Below are positions 10,879 to 20,232 of a stretch of DNA of 64,000 nt, one piece after another. Origin of the DNA: Cubamyces lactineus (lineage: Eukaryota; Basidiomycota; Agaricomycetes; Polyporales; Polyporaceae). The DNA lies in the NCBI GenBank assembly GCA_022376465.1, contig JACDTU010000012.1, positions 992,001-1,056,000 of the forward strand. The letters are read 5' to 3'. Under the pieces are notes generated by a model, which was not told the origin of the DNA, made no database searches, and saw only the letters and a list, made by a program, of their open reading frames with translations. A program made the position numbers and the translations under genes. Positions within the stretch are counted from its first letter, which is position 1, and the number at the start of each line of letters is the position of its first letter.

Positions 10879-11118
10879 ATGCCTGAAACCTGCGCACCCA
10901 CCCCCGAGGACGAGCTGAGAAGCGGAGGCGGACCGGAGGAGGCCCGAGAGGGCGGAGCTGACGAAGGACCAAGCCTAGAGCCAGCGCGCAGCGACACGCC
11001 GATTGCAGGAGACCGGAACATGGTGGAGACGGAGCCACCGCCGCCAGAGAGACCGAGAGAGACGAGCCCGGAGTACTGGACAAGTGAGAGCGAGGGCAAT
11101 GAGGGGGTTATAACCAAA
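10879..11118 (+). CDS. Possible upstream exon of LINE ORF1 (80 codons)
   Basis: From the ATG at 10879 the frame reads Glu/Pro/Ser-rich sequence (for example MPETCAPTPEDELRSGGG) that looks like a disordered N-terminus. It becomes unlike protein after about 11118. A GTACGT donor sits at 11119 exactly in phase 0. Splicing to AAAG at 11174 would join it in frame to ORF1 (SPWMAITPERTF). ORF1's own frame has a TGA at 11100-11102, so without splicing or a frameshift this segment cannot be fused to it. It may instead be a separate overlapping ORF. Confidence 0.4.
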
Positions 11119-11150
11119 GTACGTGTGCATATGCCCATGATGCCTCACAA

Positions 11151-13676
11151 ATGTCGGACTCAACGTGGCCAAAGAGCCCCTGGATGGCCATTACACCGGA
11201 GCGTACCTTCATACGCACTGTGCTGCCTGTGGCGAGCCCCCTCACGCCGAGAGGAGGGAACGACACGACCCCAACCCCTGCGGCGAAGGCGCGAACGCTC
11301 GAGACACGCCGGGAGAGGGGCACGAGGCAAGATGCCCCTGCAGCGAGCGCACACCCGGAGGAGAGCGAAAGCGGCCTGGACAATTTCATCGTGAGCCCCA
11401 ACTCGAGAATGCACACCCCAAAAGCCGTACCCACCTTATCGAATAAACCCTGTCAGCTCCTTGAGCAAGGAGAAACGCTAACGAGCGCCCCTGGACGCGA
11501 CGAGGGAACAGAAAAGAGAAGGCGAAAGAGGCCGAGAACCGCGAGCGACGAGGAACCCTGCGAAGGAGATGCGGTAACGGAAAGGGCGGACGCGATGACG
11601 AGCGGAGGACCAGCAGGGGAAAAGGACCACGGCGAGGCGGCGCAGCACATCACCCTACCGAACGGGCACCGGATCAGCCGAAGGGCCCTCGAGGAGTACC
11701 TCCGCGCGTGCAACAACGAGGGGGACGCAATGGAAGACGTAGTAGCGACGAAGGAGGAAAGCATGGCCGAGCCACAGACCAACGCGACCTGGGAGTCTGC
11801 GCATCAGCTCAAGACACAGCGAGCGAACCTAAAAGGGAACGTACTGCCCGCCCTTGCCCGAGCTGCAGCCCAACCAGCGATGCACGAATGGCAAGAGCCC
11901 CCTGCGAGCCAGGCAAGACCGAGGCCGCGAACGCTGCACCCGCCCGCACCGGGCCTGGCAAGGACGCGAGGAGCAACCGGGGCTGAGCACCGAGGCTACT
12001 CGTCTCTAGAAAACGCGCTGACCGAGAGAAGCCTGCAAACGAGTGTGCACAAGACTGCGGACCCACGCCCGAACGCTCCGAGGGCGCGAGGAATGCAACC
12101 TGTAGACCCCCGCCTGCAACACCAACCCCCGACCGCGGTCGCGACGCAGCCAAACCAATGGCAAACGGCCGAAAACCTCTCCACCCACCCGCGAATGCAA
12201 ACCGTGACGATGGAGCTTCCCCCACTGACTGAGGCAACGACCGCGGACCAGCGCGTGCAGCAGCTGAACGCCTCCGGACTCCTGAGGGTCACGCCAGCGC
12301 CGCATGGAGGCTTCCCTCGTAGACCGCCTCTAAGCCCATACGACCGGGAGAGGTACATGGACGAACAGCAGGAGGAGAGGTGGAGCGCGGAAGTGACCGG
12401 GACGAAGATTGCAGCAGAAGTCTTCGGGGTAAACGGCACTGTCCGAGACGTGGAAAAGGTGAAGAGGACTCTCAGAGCGACTATCGCCCTGATCACCGGC
12501 ATCCAGACGATCACTGTCGAAGCGCCCACCAGGACTGGACCTGAGACCCCTGGAGTCGACGCGCCGTCCGTATGGTTCGTATACGGCCTGACGCCCGTGG
12601 CGGTCCATGTCCTTACCGAGTACGAGGTGTGGTCGACAGCCCGCATAACCTTCTTCGCAAAAGCAGAGCTAGTGGAGATACCGCAGTACCTCCTCACCCT
12701 CGAAGGCTTTGCGCACGACGAGGACGGGTGCATAGAGCGCGGAGTCAAGGAGATCTTGAGGCACCCCGACGTCCTAAGGCAGGTGGAGACGACGATGAAA
12801 GAGGGCGTGAACCGGACGGCAAACCTGCGGGAGGAAGCGCTAGCCTTCGTCAACAACATCGAAGTCATAGTAGGAGAACACGGGACAGGCACTGACCTCG
12901 AACAGGGTGGCCATGTAGCGGTCCTATACGCGAGCCCCCCGCCAACGCAGTCCCCGCACAAGTGGCTCCGATGGCGCGAGAGCCTCCGAGCACTAGACTT
13001 CGAGCTGTCGCCGGAGAACGTGGGAACCGCGAGGGCGCCTGAGCGATGCAGAGGATGCCACGCAGGCGACCATGCAGAACTCTTCTGCCCGTACATGAGC
13101 GTCCCTGGCTGGCAAGGGTCCCTCAGAGCGCACAGCCAACACGAAAGGAGCGCGCCCGTGCAGCGCCCAGCGGAGAACGCGACTGGACGACCCAACCTGG
13201 GAGACAGAGCGCACACGCGGAATCAGCAAGGACCGCCGCCAATGGGGGAGAGATACCCCCGAGCGACAGGGCAACCGCGAGCGCAACACGCAAGAGGACC
13301 GGCGCCCCTCCACCTGGCGCACCACGCACACCACGAACCACGCAACAGGGAGTACAGCAACGTACAGTATGGACAACAGAACTTACCGCCGATGTGGCAA
13401 TTGCAGCACAGCCAGGGAGCGTTGAGCAACAGCCATGGCCCGGCCTACACCGCGGGATACGCCCCGCAGCACGCGTCGGCCTCCAACACGATGCCTGCGC
13501 CGGGCATGCAAATGTCGGCCTTCAGCACGCAGTACCAAGGCATGTGGGGTCAAGGAGACGCGCGAGGCCGAGGAAGGGGGAGACGTGGCCTACCGAGGAT
13601 GAACAGGCAGATGAGGAGAGCCTTGGAACGTGCGCCCGGATACGAATACGGGGGGTACGAGGAGGCGGAAGAGTAG
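11151..13676 (+). CDS. LINE ORF1, gag-like protein with CCHC zinc knuckle
   Basis: This is an 841-codon open frame. The first 400 or so residues are polar and Pro/Arg/Glu-rich. A folded central part (about residues 400-620) includes EVFGVNGTVRDVEKVKRTLR and IPQYLLTLEGFAHDEDG. A zinc knuckle of form C-x2-C-x4-H-x4-C (CRGCHAGDHAELFC) lies near residue 630. The tail is rich in Gln, His, Gly and Tyr and ends YEYGGYEEAEE. ORF1 proteins of this kind bind the element's RNA and act as nucleocapsid or chaperone. It is followed 285 bp later by ORF2 in the same frame. The true N-terminus may lie upstream through splicing (10879-11118). Confidence 0.85.
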   Translation: MSDSTWPKSPWMAITPERTFIRTVLPVASPLTPRGGNDTTPTPAAKARTLETRRERGTRQDAPAASAHPEESESGLDNFIVSPNSRMHTPKAVPTLSNKPCQLLEQGETLTSAPGRDEGTEKRRRKRPRTASDEEPCEGDAVTERADAMTSGGPAGEKDHGEAAQHITLPNGHRISRRALEEYLRACNNEGDAMEDVVATKEESMAEPQTNATWESAHQLKTQRANLKGNVLPALARAAAQPAMHEWQEPPASQARPRPRTLHPPAPGLARTRGATGAEHRGYSSLENALTERSLQTSVHKTADPRPNAPRARGMQPVDPRLQHQPPTAVATQPNQWQTAENLSTHPRMQTVTMELPPLTEATTADQRVQQLNASGLLRVTPAPHGGFPRRPPLSPYDRERYMDEQQEERWSAEVTGTKIAAEVFGVNGTVRDVEKVKRTLRATIALITGIQTITVEAPTRTGPETPGVDAPSVWFVYGLTPVAVHVLTEYEVWSTARITFFAKAELVEIPQYLLTLEGFAHDEDGCIERGVKEILRHPDVLRQVETTMKEGVNRTANLREEALAFVNNIEVIVGEHGTGTDLEQGGHVAVLYASPPPTQSPHKWLRWRESLRALDFELSPENVGTARAPERCRGCHAGDHAELFCPYMSVPGWQGSLRAHSQHERSAPVQRPAENATGRPNLGDRAHTRNQQGPPPMGERYPRATGQPRAQHARGPAPLHLAHHAHHEPRNREYSNVQYGQQNLPPMWQLQHSQGALSNSHGPAYTAGYAPQHASASNTMPAPGMQMSAFSTQYQGMWGQGDARGRGRGRRGLPRMNRQMRRALERAPGYEYGGYEEAEE

Positions 13677-13961
13677 AGGAGCGCGCAGAGAGCGACTGGC
13701 GGTCCTGAGCTTGGATGTATAGAACAAACGTAGATAACAACTGGAAAACCTTTTGGCGAAGTGCGGAACTGACCTAAACCGCACGGGTAGCGAAGCAGCC
13801 TGACAACCCGCTCTACCGCGAGAGAGGGCCAGACTGAGGTCGCGCCGCCGTGCCCAAATATACTGGCCTAGGCACAGGAAAGCCGGCGGCGTCTTTGAGG
13901 AGAAGGGAGAGAACGGCGACCTATTCAGGTCACGACGTGCCGTGCCGAGAGGCTGAAGCCG

Positions 13962-16900
13962 ATGCGGGAGGACACGTGGCGGCCGCGTGCGTCGCCTGCG
14001 GAAAGCATAGTCGCCCACGAGGTCTGGGATAAGACCTCTAGCCCCAGGCGATGGTTGAAACCTGGCGGGACAAAACCAACCACTGAACAAAGATCTGAAA
14101 CACGCACACACCCCAACGGAATGACTACCTCGACAACTGGCAACTTGCGCCTTGGGGAGGGCGGAGGAGGCAGCCCCCCACCTGCCGAAGCTGCCCCCGA
14201 TGATGCCATCCCAGAGTACGGCGGCAGGAGGGGTCCAGCGAGCACTGGACCGCTCGCGGGGAGGGAGAATCGAGGTGGAAGCAACAAACGGAAACGAAGA
14301 CCGACTAAAGCGCACCTGAGATTCGCGTCGCTCAATATGAGGGGCTATAGGACAACCGGGGACGCAACCCCGGAAGGTAAGTGGATGCAAGTAAACCAAG
14401 TGCTGAGAGAGAAGAGGATTGCAGTGCTTGCGCTGCAAGAAACGCATCTGAGTGAGGAGAGGGTCCAAATGTTGAATCGCCTGTTCGGTGATGTAATGGA
14501 AGTTGTGCACTCACCAGACCCTATCAACGAGACGGGGGCGAGGGGAGTAGCTTTCGCGATAAACAAACGCTTTGTGAAAAAGCCTGAATATGTCACGACA
14601 GAGGTGGTGAGGGGGAGAGCACTCGTATTAGACCTGAAATGGTCAGAGGAGAGACGAATCAGGATAATGAATGTCTACGGACCTAACGACTCGTGCCAAA
14701 GCGCGGAGTTCTGGAAGACGCTTGAGACGAGCGAGCAGGCAACAAACCTGGACCTGCTGCTCGGAGACTTCAACATCGTCGAAAGCCCGAGAGACCGAAT
14801 CCCCGAAAGGGGCGACAGCGCGGAAGCGACCGAAGCACTGTCCGCGCTTGTGCGGAGCGGACAGATGTCAGACGGGTGGAGAGACGCGAACGTAGAGCAG
14901 AAAGCGTACACCTACATGCAGAAGAGTACTGGAAGTCAGTCCAGAATAGATAGAATCTACATACGAAAGAGCATCTGTGAGGATGCGGACAACTGGGACA
15001 TCCTGGAACCAGGGCTGCTGACTGACCACCGGTTGGCAGTAGTGGACATGGCCGATAGACAGGCCCCGTATGTGGGCAAGGGGAGATGGGTCATGCCAAA
15101 ACACCTCCTGACGGACGAGAAAATGAAGCGGAAAATGAGAGAAATAGGCGGCAAGCTGGTAAAGGCGATTGAAGAAATGGGGGAGCGGCAACCAGACCGA
15201 AACCCGCAGACTGTGTACGTAGCCTTTAAGGACGAACTGACACAGGCAGCGAGAGCTAGGGCGAAGGAGAAAGTGCCTAAAATGCAAAAGAGGATTGAAA
15301 TGTTGCGAGAGGATATCAAGAGGACCCTCAACCCGCCGCCGGCGGATAACGAAGGCGGAGAGGAGAGTGAACAAGCCAAACATGAGAGGATGATGCATGC
15401 GGGCATACTGCAGGACCGGCTGGACAACCTGGAAAGGAAGCGCTTTGAGACAGCGAGGAAATGTGTTGCAGCGCGGCATAGGATACAAGACGAGACGATG
15501 ACCAAGAAGTGGGCCCGGTCGGCAGGGACGACCACAATGACCGTGCTGTGCGCAGAAAGCATACGTGAGCTGCGATGCGGGACAGAACCAAACCCAACCT
15601 ACACGAACAACTCACGGAAGATGGCGAAGGTCGCTAGGAAACACTACGAGGCAGTGCAGCACGTCGACCCGCTCACCCCTGAAGAGAACCATGAGAAGTA
15701 CATACAAGACGCGCTGAGGCCGATGGAGACGAGGATCAGCAGCAGACAAAAAGCGGACATGGCGGAGAGACTCACCAAGGAGGAGGTGACGGAGGCGATT
15801 AAAACAGCCGCAACGGACAAATCGCCTGGCCTGGACGGGCTGCAAACTGAAGTGTGGAAGGAGTACATACGCTGGCACGAAGAGGACGCCAAGAACGGGA
15901 GGCCAACTGTTGACATGGCAGCAGCCCTCACCGCGGTGTACAACGACATAGCGGAGCACGGGGTGGATGACGAGCTGGGCTTTGCGAACGGGTGGATATG
16001 CCCGGTCTATAAGTTGAAGAAAGACAAGCGGGACATCGTCAACTACCGCCCGATCACGTTGCTAAACTCGGACTACAAAGTCATGACACGCGCGCTAGCA
16101 TTGCGACTGACCGAGTGTGCACATAACCTGATCCATAAGGACCAGGCGGGCTTTGTCCCCGGGAGGAGTATACATGACCATATTAGACTCGTAGACCTGA
16201 TGACTGCATACGCAGAGACCGAAGAGATAAATGGAGTAGTAGTTGCGCTAGATCAGGAGAAAGCGTACGATAGGATAGACCATAGATACCTGTGGGAAGC
16301 ACTAAGGCATATGAACTTCCCGAGAGCCTTCATACGAACGATACAAAACCTGTACGCCAAGGGCGAGAGCTGCGTAATGATCAACGGGGTCAAAAGCGCG
16401 ATGTTCCGCGTTATACGGGGGATGAGACAAGGCGACCCAATGTCGTGCCTACTGTTCAACATCGCGATAGAACCCCTGGCGGCAGCCCTGAGGTCGTCCA
16501 CGCTGAGAGGGTTCGCCCTGCCAGGCGAGACCGAGAGGCTGGTGGCGAAGCTTTTTGCAGACGACACCACAGTGTTCCTCAGCGAGCACGATCACTATGA
16601 GGAGATGACTGAGATAACGGGCACCTGGTGCAAGGGGTCGAGAGCGAAGTTCAACCTGGGGAAAACGGAGATCATCCCGGTAGGCTCGGAGGAGTTCAGG
16701 AGAAGAGTGATCTCCACCAGAACCCTGGTGGACGGCGGCCACGCTGTGCCGGAAGGCATCCACATCGCAAAAGACGGAGAGTCGGTGCGGATACTTGGGG
16801 CATGGATTGGCAACGGAACGGACCGCGCAGCGCCGTGGACGAAGATCGTCGACACCGTCAGCCGAAACCTGGAGAAGTGGGGCCAGAAGAGGCTGACACT

Positions 16901-19136
16901 CAATGGCAAGAGGCTAGTAGTGGGGATGGAAGTAGGAGGACGAACGCAGTTCCTGGCCAAAGCAATGGGCATGCCGCCTGAGGTCGAGACAAGACTGGAA
17001 AGGGAGATCCGCAAGTTTATGTGGGGCGAAGGCAAGAAGCCGATGGTCGCGATGGGGCAACTGCAGCAGCCACCAATGGAAGGAGGCTTGGGACTGCTGG
17101 ATGTGAAAGCCAGGAACGACGCCATCGACCTCGTGTGGGTTCGGGAGTACCTGAGCCTGAAGGCAGGAAGAGCAACATGGACGAGCCTGGCGGACGCGCT
17201 CCTCGCACGGGCGGTGGCTGCGACGGCGAAGAGGACGGACCCAAACGCGCGAGTGAACGCCTTCCTGCAAACATGGGAAGTAAGCACGAGGACGGCAGCT
17301 GGACTGCCTCCGCCCCTTCTTAGACTAGTCAGAGCAGCCAAGAAGTACGGAGTAGCACTCCACTCACCGAACCCCCGAGAGGAGGTAGTGGAACGGATGC
17401 CAATCTGGTACCACCTAGCCCTAGTAGAAGGGAGGGACTCAGCGAACTGCAAATCTGCGAAGTGCCTCCGCACCAACCACAAAGTCATGACCGTCGCGCA
17501 GTGCGCGCAAATAGCTGCGCGAGCGTACCGGGGAACACCGCAACACAGGCCGACGCTAGAGTGCGAGTGTCGCCCCTGCATAATAGATCGCGTAGACCGA
17601 GCGTGTGAGAACCCAGCCCGCTGCGTGGCGGCAGCGGGGAGAATGATCGCAAAACTAAAGCCCAAGTGGAACCCCACGGTTAAGCTCCCGGCAGACCACC
17701 TCACGCTGACAAAAACCAGGTTAGAAGAAAACTGCGCAGCGAGAAGCGATGGCGACCGGATCACCTTCAACCCCACCGTCTCGGATGCCTCTCTGGCTGA
17801 GAGCTTCAGAGTCTTCACGGACGAACGAGAGAATGGCGTCCACGCTAGACGGCCGGTGAGGGCCTACGTGGTAGAAGAAGAGGCGGTAGTGGTATACACA
17901 GACGGGTCCTGTTCGGACAATGGCCTGGCGACCGCACGTGCGGGGAGCGGAGTGTGGTTCGGGGAGCAGGACGCCAGGAACAGGGGAGAGAGGGTGCCTG
18001 GCTCAGACCAGTCTAACCAGATAGCAGAAATCTATGCGGTCACCATGGCACACCGCGCGACCCCCCCCTTTGCGCCGCTCCACATTGTCAGCGATTCTAA
18101 GTACGTCGTGGATGGCCTTACGAGGTGGCTAGAGAAATGGGAAGAAGAGGGGTGGATAGGCACCGCAAATCGAAGGCAAATGATGGAAGCAGCCGCGCTG
18201 CTGCGATCGAGAAGTGCACCCACGACCTTCCAGTGGGTGAAGGGACACAGCAGAGTGCGAGGCAACGAAGAGGCAGACCGCCTGGCGGGTGAGGGAGCAA
18301 ACCTGCCGGCACCATACGCCCCCGCGCACCCACCCCCGCCAACACACTTCCTGAGACAAGGAGCGTCACTGGCGTGCATGACACAACGCCTCGCCTATAA
18401 AGGTATCAGACAACGTCATGCACATGAAATGCACCGAAAAACGACGCAACATGTAGACCTTGCGATAGAGGCGGTACGGGCGACAACCGGGAAGCAGAAT
18501 GTGCCGCGAACGTGGTGGAAAGCCATCAGAAGGGACCCGATTGAACGAGGAGTCCGTGACTTCCTCTGGAAGGTAGCGCACAATGCGTACAAGGTGGGAC
18601 CCTTCTGGAAGAACATACCGAACTGCGAGGCACGGGCGCAGTGCAGCATATGCGGAGTGGAAGACTCGATGACACACATACTCACTGAGTGCGAAGCGCC
18701 GGGACAAGGGCAAATGTGGGACATGGCCAAAGCGCTCCTCGAGCGAAGGAAGGTGTGCCTGCCGGCCAACGCCTCGTTTGGGATGTACCTAGGAGCACCG
18801 ATGATGGAAATAGAGGACGACAATGGAAAGGCGCGGCCGGGAACGTCAAGACTGACCAAAATCATCCTCTCAGAAACGGCGCACGCGATCTGGAAGGCGA
18901 GGTGCGAGAGGGTAATCGGGTGGGAAGGGCAGAACAAGACACACGACGAAGGCACCATCCGGCGCATGTGGCAAGCGGCAATAGCCAGACGATCCGAACT
19001 CGACCAGCAAATGACCAAGACAGCTTTGGCAGGGCGAAGAACGATGGACGAGGAAGTAGTGCGGAGGACGTGGGAGGGAGTCTGGGGAGATGCACGGGGA
19101 GAGAACGCTCGAGTCGGCGGGGGTTTTAGTGGGTAG
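13962..19136 (+). CDS. LINE ORF2: endonuclease, reverse transcriptase, RNase H
   Basis: This is a 1724-codon intact frame. An APE-type endonuclease lies at about residues 119-360, with SLNMRG, LQETHL, NVYGPN, LLGDFN, SRIDRIYI and TDHRLAVV, so the catalytic Asn, Glu, Tyr, Asp and His are all present. The reverse transcriptase follows, with YRPITLLNSDYKV, QAGFVPGRSIHDH, ALDQEKAYDRIDH, GMRQGDPMSCLLF and the active-site LFADDTTVF near residue 865. RNase H spans about 1310-1445, with YTDGSCSDNG, QIAEIYAV, VSDSKYVVDGL and GNEEADRLAGEGA (D-E-D-D all present). The C-terminal zinc motif C-x2-C-x7-H-x4-C (CSICGVEDSMTHILTEC) lies near 1561. The enzyme would nick the target and prime reverse transcription there. 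Nothing in it is broken. Confidence 0.93.
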   Translation: MREDTWRPRASPAESIVAHEVWDKTSSPRRWLKPGGTKPTTEQRSETRTHPNGMTTSTTGNLRLGEGGGGSPPPAEAAPDDAIPEYGGRRGPASTGPLAGRENRGGSNKRKRRPTKAHLRFASLNMRGYRTTGDATPEGKWMQVNQVLREKRIAVLALQETHLSEERVQMLNRLFGDVMEVVHSPDPINETGARGVAFAINKRFVKKPEYVTTEVVRGRALVLDLKWSEERRIRIMNVYGPNDSCQSAEFWKTLETSEQATNLDLLLGDFNIVESPRDRIPERGDSAEATEALSALVRSGQMSDGWRDANVEQKAYTYMQKSTGSQSRIDRIYIRKSICEDADNWDILEPGLLTDHRLAVVDMADRQAPYVGKGRWVMPKHLLTDEKMKRKMREIGGKLVKAIEEMGERQPDRNPQTVYVAFKDELTQAARARAKEKVPKMQKRIEMLREDIKRTLNPPPADNEGGEESEQAKHERMMHAGILQDRLDNLERKRFETARKCVAARHRIQDETMTKKWARSAGTTTMTVLCAESIRELRCGTEPNPTYTNNSRKMAKVARKHYEAVQHVDPLTPEENHEKYIQDALRPMETRISSRQKADMAERLTKEEVTEAIKTAATDKSPGLDGLQTEVWKEYIRWHEEDAKNGRPTVDMAAALTAVYNDIAEHGVDDELGFANGWICPVYKLKKDKRDIVNYRPITLLNSDYKVMTRALALRLTECAHNLIHKDQAGFVPGRSIHDHIRLVDLMTAYAETEEINGVVVALDQEKAYDRIDHRYLWEALRHMNFPRAFIRTIQNLYAKGESCVMINGVKSAMFRVIRGMRQGDPMSCLLFNIAIEPLAAALRSSTLRGFALPGETERLVAKLFADDTTVFLSEHDHYEEMTEITGTWCKGSRAKFNLGKTEIIPVGSEEFRRRVISTRTLVDGGHAVPEGIHIAKDGESVRILGAWIGNGTDRAAPWTKIVDTVSRNLEKWGQKRLTLNGKRLVVGMEVGGRTQFLAKAMGMPPEVETRLEREIRKFMWGEGKKPMVAMGQLQQPPMEGGLGLLDVKARNDAIDLVWVREYLSLKAGRATWTSLADALLARAVAATAKRTDPNARVNAFLQTWEVSTRTAAGLPPPLLRLVRAAKKYGVALHSPNPREEVVERMPIWYHLALVEGRDSANCKSAKCLRTNHKVMTVAQCAQIAARAYRGTPQHRPTLECECRPCIIDRVDRACENPARCVAAAGRMIAKLKPKWNPTVKLPADHLTLTKTRLEENCAARSDGDRITFNPTVSDASLAESFRVFTDERENGVHARRPVRAYVVEEEAVVVYTDGSCSDNGLATARAGSGVWFGEQDARNRGERVPGSDQSNQIAEIYAVTMAHRATPPFAPLHIVSDSKYVVDGLTRWLEKWEEEGWIGTANRRQMMEAAALLRSRSAPTTFQWVKGHSRVRGNEEADRLAGEGANLPAPYAPAHPPPPTHFLRQGASLACMTQRLAYKGIRQRHAHEMHRKTTQHVDLAIEAVRATTGKQNVPRTWWKAIRRDPIERGVRDFLWKVAHNAYKVGPFWKNIPNCEARAQCSICGVEDSMTHILTECEAPGQGQMWDMAKALLERRKVCLPANASFGMYLGAPMMEIEDDNGKARPGTSRLTKIILSETAHAIWKARCERVIGWEGQNKTHDEGTIRRMWQAAIARRSELDQQMTKTALAGRRTMDEEVVRRTWEGVWGDARGENARVGGGFSG

Positions 19137-19290
19137 GCAGGACACGAGCCTGGAGTCCCACACTGCGGCCATAAACCGCGTGCATAACCGCATTTCCTCC
19201 GGGTGGTATAGAGGACTACGTCCTCGAATCCCGAAAGCAATCAATGGGAAGAGCGCGAGCTCGCGCCCCTTGAGCACCGCCAAAAAAAAA
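19137..19290 (+). other. LINE 3' UTR and A9 tail
   Basis: About 145 bp follow the ORF2 stop, then CACCGCC and nine A's (19282-19290). On the minus strand the A9 becomes a T9 located 6 nt beyond the tRNA-Asn 3' end, an efficient RNA polymerase III terminator. Confidence 0.85.
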
Positions 19291-19304
19291 GCTAGCTGCC
19301 CCGG
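19291..19304. repeat. Right target-site duplication of the LINE (14 bp)
   Basis: GCTAGCTGCCCCGG is identical to 8381-8394. Its last 8 nt are the 3' end of the intact tRNA-Asn gene on the minus strand. Confidence 0.92.
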
Positions 19305-19401
19305 TGAGGCTCGAACTCACGACCTTCCGATGCCAATCAGCCACACATCCAGATTTGCACGTATAACAGTCGGACGCTGTAACCAACTCAGCCACGGGGC
19401 A
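19297..19401 (-). tRNA. tRNA-Asn (GTT) with a 32-nt intron; LINE target site
   Basis: On the minus strand a 73-nt cloverleaf begins TGCCCCGTGGCTGAG and ends with a fully paired acceptor stem (CGGGGCA). The anticodon GTT sits in the loop CTGTTA, and a 32-nt intron follows position 37. The LINE is inserted 6 nt beyond its 3' end. The tRNA's original terminator T-run now lies 10.9 kb away, and the LINE poly(A) supplies T9 in its place. Confidence 0.93.
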
Positions 19402-19597
19402 TATTATATACCTAGACCGAACGGACATATGGGATGTGACCACACTCGAAGGAGGAATTCCATTGCATAACCGTCTACCTTGAGTATTGTGTCTTATCAT
19501 GTATGTAAGAAACTGCAACATGGCATGCTGCTTGCATGAAGGAACGACGTATTCATAAAATGCACAAGCTGATAAAAAAGGGGCGTATCAGATATGC

Positions 19598-19694
19598 TGC
19601 CCCAGTGAGGCTCGAACTCACGACCTTCCGATATCGTCTGAGCCTTTGTGGGGCTTTAACAGTCGGACGCTGTAACCAACTCAGCCATGGGGCA
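19598..19694 (-). tRNA. tRNA-Asn (GTT) with a 24-nt intron
   Basis: On the minus strand this is the same tRNA body as the neighbour 197 bp away, with acceptor stem TGCCCCA/TGGGGCA fully paired, anticodon GTT and a 24-nt intron after position 37. A T6 (A6 at 19574-19579 on the plus strand) forms the terminator. It is a tandem paralogue of 19297-19401, and the introns share no obvious sequence. Confidence 0.93.
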
Positions 19695-20171
19695 TATAAA
19701 AGCGCCCACGTGATAAGTCCTGTCGCGTTTGCTGATACGGCTGACTTGGAGCGTTGTGGTATGCTTCAAACCATCGCAAGTGAACGAATCACCAACTTGC
19801 CAATGTCTCATATCGTCCTCCGGGCAACGTACGCTTGCATGCTAGACCGGGGACGCAGATCGCGGCCAGAGGACATTTACAGTATGGATCTCCGCTGGTA
19901 ATTGTCGGGATCTACTAGATGCTGTGCTCTAAAATCTGGCCGCTCTCCCTGACCTGTCACCTCTAACTGGTACTCTGAATCTGACTCGTCTCGGACACCA
20001 CATGGGCGTTCGCAGATTAAGTACTGACATATGTTGTATTGATAAGTTCAAGTTCTCTAGTCTTTCCATTCTCCAGTACCTCCGCCAAGCCTGCGGAAAC
20101 GGGATCATGACCAAATGCATCAGAAGCAAAACCATTTCCTCATCCATCACGCTACGTCCGCCGCCCCGGCG
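19695..20171. other. Spacer between tRNA-Asn and S28 peptidase gene
   Basis: This is the upstream region of the peptidase gene and of the tRNA. I see no gene in it. Confidence 0.5.
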
Positions 20172-20180
20172 TATATAAAG
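20171..20180 (+). promoter_or_regulatory. TATA box of the S28 peptidase gene
   Basis: GTATATAAAG lies about 55 bp before the ATG at 20233, which is itself in a GCCACCATG context. This is a textbook arrangement for a fungal promoter. Confidence 0.6.
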
Positions 20181-20232
20181 CTCTACAACGATGCGTGATC
20201 TTTCTCGAGCTTCCCTCATCTGTAGAGCCACC

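Larger units (their letters stand above)
8395..19290 (+). mobile_element. Full-length non-LTR retrotransposon (LINE, Tad-like order EN-RT-RNase H) inserted at a tRNA-Asn 3' end
   Basis: The 10,896-bp element begins GGGGGAACCTTGAACCACAACC and ends in A9 at 19282-19290. It lies between identical 14-bp target-site duplications. It has a 5' region of about 0.8 kb, an extra ORF (9188-9712), a purine-rich spacer, ORF1 (11151-13676, possibly extended upstream), ORF2 (13962-19136) and a 3' UTR of about 150 bp. All catalytic motifs visible in ORF2 are intact, and the duplications are perfect, so the insertion looks recent and possibly active. The right-hand junction leaves the tRNA gene whole. ORF2's domain order (apurinic-type endonuclease, RT, RNase H, C-terminal CCHC) fits fungal Tad/Deceiver/Inkcap-type LINEs; the exact clade needs a tree. 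The plus strand is strongly purine-rich throughout. Confidence 0.93.

Noticed and set aside
8336..11138. Several 100-216-codon minus-strand frames over the LINE 5' half
   Set aside because: They overlap each other in all frames and follow the pyrimidine bias of that strand, with no motifs or splice structure.
11996..13216. 406-codon minus-strand frame opposite LINE ORF1
   Set aside because: It is an antisense shadow. The complement of purine-rich coding DNA has few stops, its residues are Ser/Arg/Cys-rich without motifs, and ORF1 has a zinc knuckle in the right frame.
19137..19281. Possible second retrotransposon fragment after ORF2
   Set aside because: It is continuous with the LINE and ends in its A9 tail at the target-site duplication, so it is simply the 3' UTR.
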